Below the pieces are notes generated by a model. The model saw nothing but the letters and a program-made list of their open reading frames with translations, was not told where the DNA came from and did no database searches. From the NCBI GenBank assembly GCA_023393825.1, contig JAEXBW010000094.1:1-7506 (forward strand): 7,506 nt of DNA, in the 5' to 3' direction. Shown here piece by piece: positions 5,690 to 7,506 of this stretch; position 1 is the first letter of the stretch; the number at the start of each line of letters is the position of its first letter. The position numbers and the translations under genes were made by a program. The stretch comes from Elusimicrobiota bacterium. Its GTDB lineage: Bacteria; Elusimicrobiota; Elusimicrobia; Elusimicrobiales; Elusimicrobiaceae.

Positions 5690-7506
5690 ATGAAAGATAT
5701 TTCCTCCTCCTTACTTTCCGCCTTAAACCAACAAAGTGTTAAATACTGCAAAAGAATTTTGCTTTATACCCGCAGTTGGAACGCGCAGGAAAATAAATAT
5801 ATTTTTAATGCGCCGATAGATATAACCTCTTACATTTTGGACATCAGCGACATAAAATGGAAGCTTGATAACGAAGATTACAGCGTTTGGAACAATGCCA
5901 ACACCACCCTTGTTTTAAGCAATAAAGACGGCCTTTTTACGCAGGATAATCCGCAGGGTTTTCTGCCGCAGGGCAGTCTGCTTTACGGTGCCAAGGCGGA
6001 GGTTTTTGCAGGCGCGTTAAACGCGAGCGGACAAAAGGAATATATAAAAATATTCCGCGGATTTGTGCTTAACGGCAGTTCGTTTCAGTATGGCGAAAGA
6101 AGCCTAAGCCTTACCTTAAGCGGGGAACTTGCCCGCCTTGCCTCTTACGCCGCGCAGGATATATCGCTTATAGCGCAGGGGGAACTTTTAACTTCCGCAG
6201 ATTCCGTAAGCTTTACCACCGCGCAAAATGCCGTGGGGGAAATACTTACAGTTTACCGCGGCGCGTTAAGCGGCGGTATTGCCGCCGCGCAGCACCTTAA
6301 GGCGGAACAGGACTATCAAATATCTGGCCTTAATCAATACGGCGCCGCCGCGCAAATAAAACTAACCGCGCCATTAGCGCAGGGCGAAGCGCTTTGGGCC
6401 GATTACCGCCATTGGTATACCGACAAGCCTATGGAATGGATAGCGCAGGAAGTTGCCACGCGTTCGCAAAGTGATTCTTACCAAATCTCTTCCGTTTATT
6501 ACGACGAAACCGTTACCTCCGCCCTGCGCCAGCCCTCGCTTACGCCATTTAGCGAAGGCACTGCGGAGTATACTCAGGTAGACTCGCAAGGCGTGCAACT
6601 GCTGCCCTCTTTTTTGCAGCAGGCCTCTTATAATTGGACGGTGGGGGAAAAGCCCTCTAACGTCAATTTTACGCTTACGCAAGACAGTATTTACTTAAGT
6701 TCAGGCTCGGGCATAGCGCACGCTACGGTTTCCGCGCCGCAAACAAATGCTTACGGCACATGGCAGGCGCAGGCCAACTGCGGCTGGACGGATCAGGAAA
6801 ATCAATGGAACTATTTTGTTTCCTCCACAAACAGCATTTATAATACCAACGGATATTGCTTTACGCAGGATAAATTTGACTACAACCTTATCTACTGCCT
6901 CTACAAAGTGACGGCGGGGCAAATGCAGCTTATCGGGCAGGTTAGCGTTAAATACAGTTATATAGTAAACACTTTCCGCTACCGCCTTTCGCGTGATGAG
7001 CAAGGCAATTTCCGTCTGTGGGTGCGCCCGCTTACGCCTACTTTGGCGGGGGATTGGCACGCATTCGGCATCATCGCCACGGATAATACGCACACCATTT
7101 CCAACTATCAAATTATAGATATTCGCAACAATGGCGCGCATGGCATAAGCGAGATGAAGCTTAGCCCGCTTGCCGCCACGGGCATTGGCGACGTTGGCCC
7201 GTACGGCAGTTATTTAAGCCCTGTTTTAGACGGTACGCAAAACCTTATAGCGTGGGGGCAGCTTGGCGTTGCGCAGCAGCTTAACGCGGGTTCCTCCGCC
7301 TGCTATTACCGCGCAAAAGCCGCGCTTGGCGACGCTTGGGGCGCGTGGCAGACGCTTATGCCCGCAGCAGCGCCGCAAACAAATTTGCGCTATCTCCAAC
7401 TTAAATGGAGAGGGCAGAGCGACGCTGCGCAAACCGCCTCCCCTGTGCTTACCGCGTGGTCTTTAACGTGGCAGGCGCGCGGCGTTAACATTGCGCTGCT
7501 TAATAC
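5690..7506 (+). CDS. Large tail-tip (hub/receptor-binding) protein, partial at right edge
   Basis: The frame is open from ATG 5690 to the end of the window, 605 codons with no stop. GAGG at 5679-5682 is 7 nt upstream of the start, and the previous stop is 4 nt before it. Residues about 20-155 (APIDITSYILDISDIKW, LSNKDGLF, FRGFVLNGSSFQYGERSLSL) resemble the beta-barrel front part of tail hub proteins. Residues about 240-260 hold a helix, KPMEWIAQEVATRSQS. Residues about 310-490 look like a concanavalin A/laminin-G-like sandwich, with an aromatic YGTWQAQANCGWTDQ and FRYRLSRDEQGNFRLWV. Residues about 495-600 contain a further beta-sandwich pattern: SPVLDGTQNLIAWGQLG, then GAWQTL, RYLQLKW and SPVLTAWSLTW. 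I infer attachment to host surface glycans. No NlpC/P60 or lysozyme motif is present in the visible part. The C-terminus is outside the window. Confidence 0.7.
   Translation, partial: MKDISSSLLSALNQQSVKYCKRILLYTRSWNAQENKYIFNAPIDITSYILDISDIKWKLDNEDYSVWNNANTTLVLSNKDGLFTQDNPQGFLPQGSLLYGAKAEVFAGALNASGQKEYIKIFRGFVLNGSSFQYGERSLSLTLSGELARLASYAAQDISLIAQGELLTSADSVSFTTAQNAVGEILTVYRGALSGGIAAAQHLKAEQDYQISGLNQYGAAAQIKLTAPLAQGEALWADYRHWYTDKPMEWIAQEVATRSQSDSYQISSVYYDETVTSALRQPSLTPFSEGTAEYTQVDSQGVQLLPSFLQQASYNWTVGEKPSNVNFTLTQDSIYLSSGSGIAHATVSAPQTNAYGTWQAQANCGWTDQENQWNYFVSSTNSIYNTNGYCFTQDKFDYNLIYCLYKVTAGQMQLIGQVSVKYSYIVNTFRYRLSRDEQGNFRLWVRPLTPTLAGDWHAFGIIATDNTHTISNYQIIDIRNNGAHGISEMKLSPLAATGIGDVGPYGSYLSPVLDGTQNLIAWGQLGVAQQLNAGSSACYYRAKAALGDAWGAWQTLMPAAAPQTNLRYLQLKWRGQSDAAQTASPVLTAWSLTWQARGVNIALLN

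Noticed and set aside
6270..6288. GC-rich hairpin GCGGCGG / CCGCCGC
   Set aside because: It lies inside the tail-tip gene, has no T run, and follows from Gly/Ala codons.
3150..6775. Recurring GCGCAGG word, considered as an uptake or recombination signal
   Set aside because: Most copies are in-frame GCG CAG, encoding Ala-Gln, so codon preference explains them.

Overview
The window is part of the head-tail and tail module of a siphovirus-type phage element: a prophage, or a domesticated relative such as a gene transfer agent. All nine recognisable coding regions lie on the + strand in standard tailed-phage order: HK97-fold major capsid protein, gp6-like head-tail connector, head-closure protein, HK97 gp10-like neck protein, tail terminator, major tail tube protein, tail assembly chaperone (with a frameshifted extension), a very short tape measure, a distal-tail-like protein, and a large tail-tip protein cut by the right edge. 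Portal, maturation protease and terminase would be expected to the left, and the rest of the tail tip and any lysis genes to the right. Neither flank is in view.

Region by region: 1-77 is leader sequence with a good ribosome binding site. 78-1307 is the capsid gene, followed by a terminator-like hairpin (1321-1349). 1368-3061 holds four small connector/neck genes coupled by 4- to 8-nt overlaps. 3074-3598 is the tail tube gene, followed by a 92-nt gap with a strong hairpin. 3691-4253 is the chaperone region, where a 0-frame gene ends at 4092 and a -1 frame stays open to 4253. That second frame has no ATG, GTG or TTG and can be entered through the only in-frame slippery heptamer in the usable interval (4038-4044), so a programmed -1 frameshift of the lambda G/GT kind is well supported. 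4250-4966 is the 238-residue tape measure, 4966-5685 the distal-tail-like protein with a discoidin-like front half, and 5690-7506 an open reading frame of at least 605 residues with hub-like, lectin-like and C-terminal beta-sandwich parts.

Together the proteins would build the capsid, seal it to a short non-contractile tail and tip the tail with probable glycan-binding surfaces. The two points most worth attention are the frameshift and the tiny tape measure, which predicts a tail of roughly 36 nm and recalls gene transfer agents and other short-tailed siphovirus particles.

The host cannot be fixed from this sequence. Clear AGGAG-type ribosome binding sites, moderate base composition, and frequent ATA, AGA and TTA codons beside GC-rich alanine and glycine codons point to a bacterium of intermediate GC. 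An Elusimicrobiota or gut Alphaproteobacteria host is a guess only.
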